DNA of 7,091 nt. Origin: Coriobacteriia bacterium. GTDB taxonomy: Bacteria > Actinomycetota > Coriobacteriia > Coriobacteriales > QAMH01. The stretch is taken from assembly GCA_900756605.1 (NCBI GenBank), contig CAAEKX010000201.1, positions 1-7,091 of the forward strand, read 5' to 3'. The notes under the pieces are model-generated. The model was given only the letters and a program-made list of their open reading frames with translations, had not been told where the DNA came from and did not search any database. Both the position numbers and the translations under genes were made by a program. Positions 7,057 through 7,091 of this stretch are shown in pieces (positions within the stretch are counted from its first letter, which is position 1; each line of letters starts with the position of its first letter).

Positions 7057-7085
7057 TGTGTCGAGGGGTCTGACCCCCTGGCACA
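7057..7085. repeat. Imperfect palindrome in the intergenic region
   Basis: Two 13-base arms, TGTGTCGAGGGGT (7057-7069) and ACCCCCTGGCACA (7073-7085), are separated by CTG. Ten of 13 positions pair exactly; two others would be G-U pairs in RNA and one is A-C. The core GGGGTC-T-GACCCC (7065-7077) is perfect. No T tract follows, so it is not a typical terminator. It resembles a short extragenic palindromic repeat or an end of a small mobile element, but only one copy is visible, so its repeat nature is inference. Confidence 0.5.
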
Positions 7086-7091
7086 TTTACG

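Noticed and set aside
7057..7085. Second terminator
   Set aside because: The palindrome is GC-rich at the core but no T tract follows on either strand, so it is listed as a repeat instead.

Overview
The window is a nearly complete arginine biosynthesis operon, all on the + strand, from a GC-rich bacterium. It reads argC (5' end cut off by the window edge) - argJ - argB - argD - argF - argR - argG. The codons strongly prefer C or G in the third position. The gene order, with argR between argF and argG, matches the argCJBDFRG layout known from Actinomycetota. The protein style suggests an anaerobic lineage such as Coriobacteriia, but that placement is inference from order and base composition, not a search result.

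Layout: argC ends at 871. argJ follows after 4 bases (876-2096), argB after 26 (2123-3118) and argD after 5 (3124-4344). argF overlaps the argD stop by 4 bases (4341-5285). argR starts 1 base after argF (5287-5721) and argG follows after 27 bases (5749-6978). No gap inside the cluster is long enough for an obvious internal promoter region, so the seven genes look like one transcript. A strong GC-rich hairpin with T/A tracts (7008-7045) closes the unit. The last ~50 bases hold an imperfect palindrome (7057-7085) resembling an extragenic repeat. No stretch over 300 bases lacks a gene.

Pathway: ArgJ recycles acetyl groups from N-acetylornithine to glutamate. ArgB phosphorylates N-acetylglutamate, ArgC reduces the acyl phosphate and ArgD transaminates the semialdehyde. 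ArgJ then releases ornithine, ArgF carbamoylates it to citrulline and ArgG condenses citrulline with aspartate. ArgR is the arginine-sensing repressor. The last step (argH) and carbamoyl phosphate synthesis (carAB) are not in the window. ArgB carries the N-terminal helix region typical of arginine-inhibited kinases, which fits a cyclic pathway.

I see no previously undescribed system here: this is core metabolism. The points most worth a second look are the C-terminal tail of ArgB, the palindrome at the right edge, and the asymmetric, possibly bidirectional terminator.
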